Below the pieces are notes generated by a model. The model worked only from the letters and a program-made list of their open reading frames with translations. It did not search any database and was not told the DNA's origin. Source: Candidatus Freyarchaeota archaeon (GTDB lineage: Archaea > Asgardarchaeota > Jordiarchaeia > Jordiarchaeales > Jordiarchaeaceae). From it: a stretch of 64,000 nucleotides of DNA. Positions 62,787 to 64,000 of the stretch are shown piece after piece. The position numbers and the translations under genes are program-made. The stretch is from assembly GCA_030587365.1 (NCBI GenBank), contig JAUQZE010000027.1, positions 1 through 64,000 on the forward strand, in the 5' to 3' direction. The stretch's first letter is position 1; the number at the start of each line of letters is the position of its first letter.

Positions 62787-64000
62787 TTATTCAATTAATG
62801 ATCTGCGTAGTTGCTCAATTTTTTCAAAGGTTTTCCGTTTTAGAAAAGTGTATTCCTCTTCAGTCATCCTACCTAATTCAAAGTATTCCTGTAAACTTTT
62901 TAGATATTTCTGGAATTTTTGTATCTCCCTAGTGATTTTTTCTTGCTCTTCCTCCTTGCTGATTTTCTGCTTTGTCTCTGGTTCTTCCGGTTTCGTAATT
63001 ACTGGTTCTTCTAATGGTTTATGAAGTTCTGGTTCGATGTTGTCTGCGGCTTTAATACTGGGTCTTGGTGGTGGGGTGGGTAATTCTGGAAGTTCTGCGC
63101 CTATGGGTGTTTTCTCTATTAACGGTTTTAGTTTTGGTTTCGGATGTTTTCGGGGTGCTATTTTTAAACTATTAATTGTCTCTTTTAATGATGTGATTAC
63201 ACTTGTGGCTTCGTTTCTTAGCGCTGATGTAGATGAAATAAGAATTATCGTATTATCCTCATTTTCTAATACTCCTAATGATAGTCGTGATTTGTCTTTG
63301 GAGCCTAGGATCACTGGTAAACCTTTTGTAGCGTTTATATCTGTTTGCCATCCATCTTCCTTTAATTTTTTGTAAACCTCGCGAATAACTTCAATGCTGT
63401 CCGCTTGTGACAAGATTTTTTCGACAGCCGCCTCCATTTTTGGGACTGGATATAAATGATTGTAGAATCCATATTCTAAGACACGTTTTATGTAATCAGA
63501 GGCTAAATCTGTTGCTAGACTAAGTACAGGTGGAGAAGGAATTGATATGTCTGGAGCTACTTCAACCATTTCTTCTTCCGCTGGCCCCTCAAGAGACTCT
63601 AAGGCTTCTGTTTCGGTTTCGGATATTTGTTCTATTTTCTCAGTGGGCTTCCCCATTTTTTCTGAAGTAACGAGAGGTTTTGATGGAATTGATGCAAGTT
63701 CCTCAACCATCTTGGGAAGCGCTTCCCGACCTGCATGCTGGCTCAGCCTCGGCCTGATTTTAACTACGAGGGCACGGCTACTAGTGATCGATTCGTCAGA
63801 AACAATCGTTGTTCCAATAGGAATATTACGCAGAAATCCTGAATCCCTTATTTCCACCGGAATCTCTTTAGGCGATCTCTTGGTAAAAGCAATAATATCC
63901 GGCTCATATGATAAATAATGCGTTATCAGTATATCTATTTGAGATAAAATTCGATTGTCCGTAGCTGAAGGTTGCTGGGTTACGAGCACCAGGCCACAAC
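62787..64000 (-). CDS. HerA-like ATPase, C-terminal part (truncated by window edge)
   Basis: About 404 residues visible; the N terminus lies beyond the right edge. The first visible segment, GLVLVTQQPSATDNRILSQI, then DILITHYL is the C-terminal arginine/sensor motif of HerA/DUF87 hexameric ATPases, so the P-loop and Walker B lie outside. A proline- and glutamate-rich linker (about 110-150, and again 285-330) joins to a helical SHOCT-like tail (KFQKYLKSLQEYFELGRMTE, then EEYTFLKR). The long tail is unusual for plain HerA. First gene of the putative ESCRT-linked operon. Confidence 0.75.
   Translation of the reverse strand, partial: CGLVLVTQQPSATDNRILSQIDILITHYLSYEPDIIAFTKRSPKEIPVEIRDSGFLRNIPIGTTIVSDESITSSRALVVKIRPRLSQHAGREALPKMVEELASIPSKPLVTSEKMGKPTEKIEQISETETEALESLEGPAEEEMVEVAPDISIPSPPVLSLATDLASDYIKRVLEYGFYNHLYPVPKMEAAVEKILSQADSIEVIREVYKKLKEDGWQTDINATKGLPVILGSKDKSRLSLGVLENEDNTIILISSTSALRNEATSVITSLKETINSLKIAPRKHPKPKLKPLIEKTPIGAELPELPTPPPRPSIKAADNIEPELHKPLEEPVITKPEEPETKQKISKEEEQEKITREIQKFQKYLKSLQEYFELGRMTEEEYTFLKRKTFEKIEQLRRSLIE

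Overview
The window is archaeal. It carries Dph5, an aEF-1beta/zinc-finger pair, Alba, FEN-1, proteasome alpha, Cdc48, Trm5, Pth2, CofG/CofH (F420 cofactor), an ESCRT-III (Snf7/CdvB-like) gene and a HerA-like ATPase. GTG and TTG starts are frequent, and there are introns of the bulge-helix-bulge (BHB) type. This mix points to the TACK side of the archaea. A Bathyarchaeia-like lineage is my best guess, but it is not proven. Most housekeeping sequence is AT-rich; the exceptions are noted below.

Layout. Positions 1-11,180 hold housekeeping and accessory genes: a methyltransferase, dph5, a nikR and metal P-type ATPase divergent pair, a tRNA-Lys(CTT) with two predicted introns, trm5, a DUF371 gene, pcm (interrupted by a 32-nt BHB-type intron), a hicBA-like toxin-antitoxin operon and fen1. 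From about 11,419 to 38,574 lies a roughly 27-kb block that splits one cyclase-family gene: its 3' third is at 11,182-11,418 and its 5' two thirds at 38,573-39,109, both on the minus strand and in the order expected for an insertion. The block contains a 2,110-residue protein, a GC-rich membrane-anchored VirB4/HerA-type ATPase, an archaemetzincin, a CRISPR array of 93 repeats and a complete type I-B cas operon (cas6-cas8b-cas7-cas5-cas3-cas4-cas1-cas2). Just upstream of cas6, two degenerate CRISPR repeats with a 67-nt period form a mini-array on the opposite strand. A 30-codon ORF with a strong Shine-Dalgarno sequence lies next to it. This arrangement recalls CRISPR-repurposed regulatory RNAs (CreA/CreR type).

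Positions 39,259-48,004 return to core information-processing genes: cdc48, EF-1beta, a zinc-finger protein, a geranylgeranyl-reductase-family flavoprotein with no normal start codon, pth2, truD, aspS, a KH protein and alba. Positions 48,445-51,760 hold a longin-like/coiled-coil protein, an isolated small membrane protein, a 138-nt multi-helix structured element and a decayed ORF. Positions 51,759-57,613 are metabolic: cofH/cofG, pheA, a class II amidotransferase and a sugar nucleotidylyltransferase/acyltransferase. Positions 57,638-64,000 form a membrane-remodelling-like neighbourhood: an MIT-like protein, the proteasome alpha subunit, a zinc-finger/PH-like protein, an Snf7/ESCRT-III protein, an unknown helical protein and the C-terminal part of a HerA-like ATPase running off the right edge.

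The strongest leads are the intron inside pcm, whose removal restores both reading frame and conserved motif; the CRISPR-Cas-bearing block inside the cyclase gene; and the degenerate mini-array facing the cas operon.
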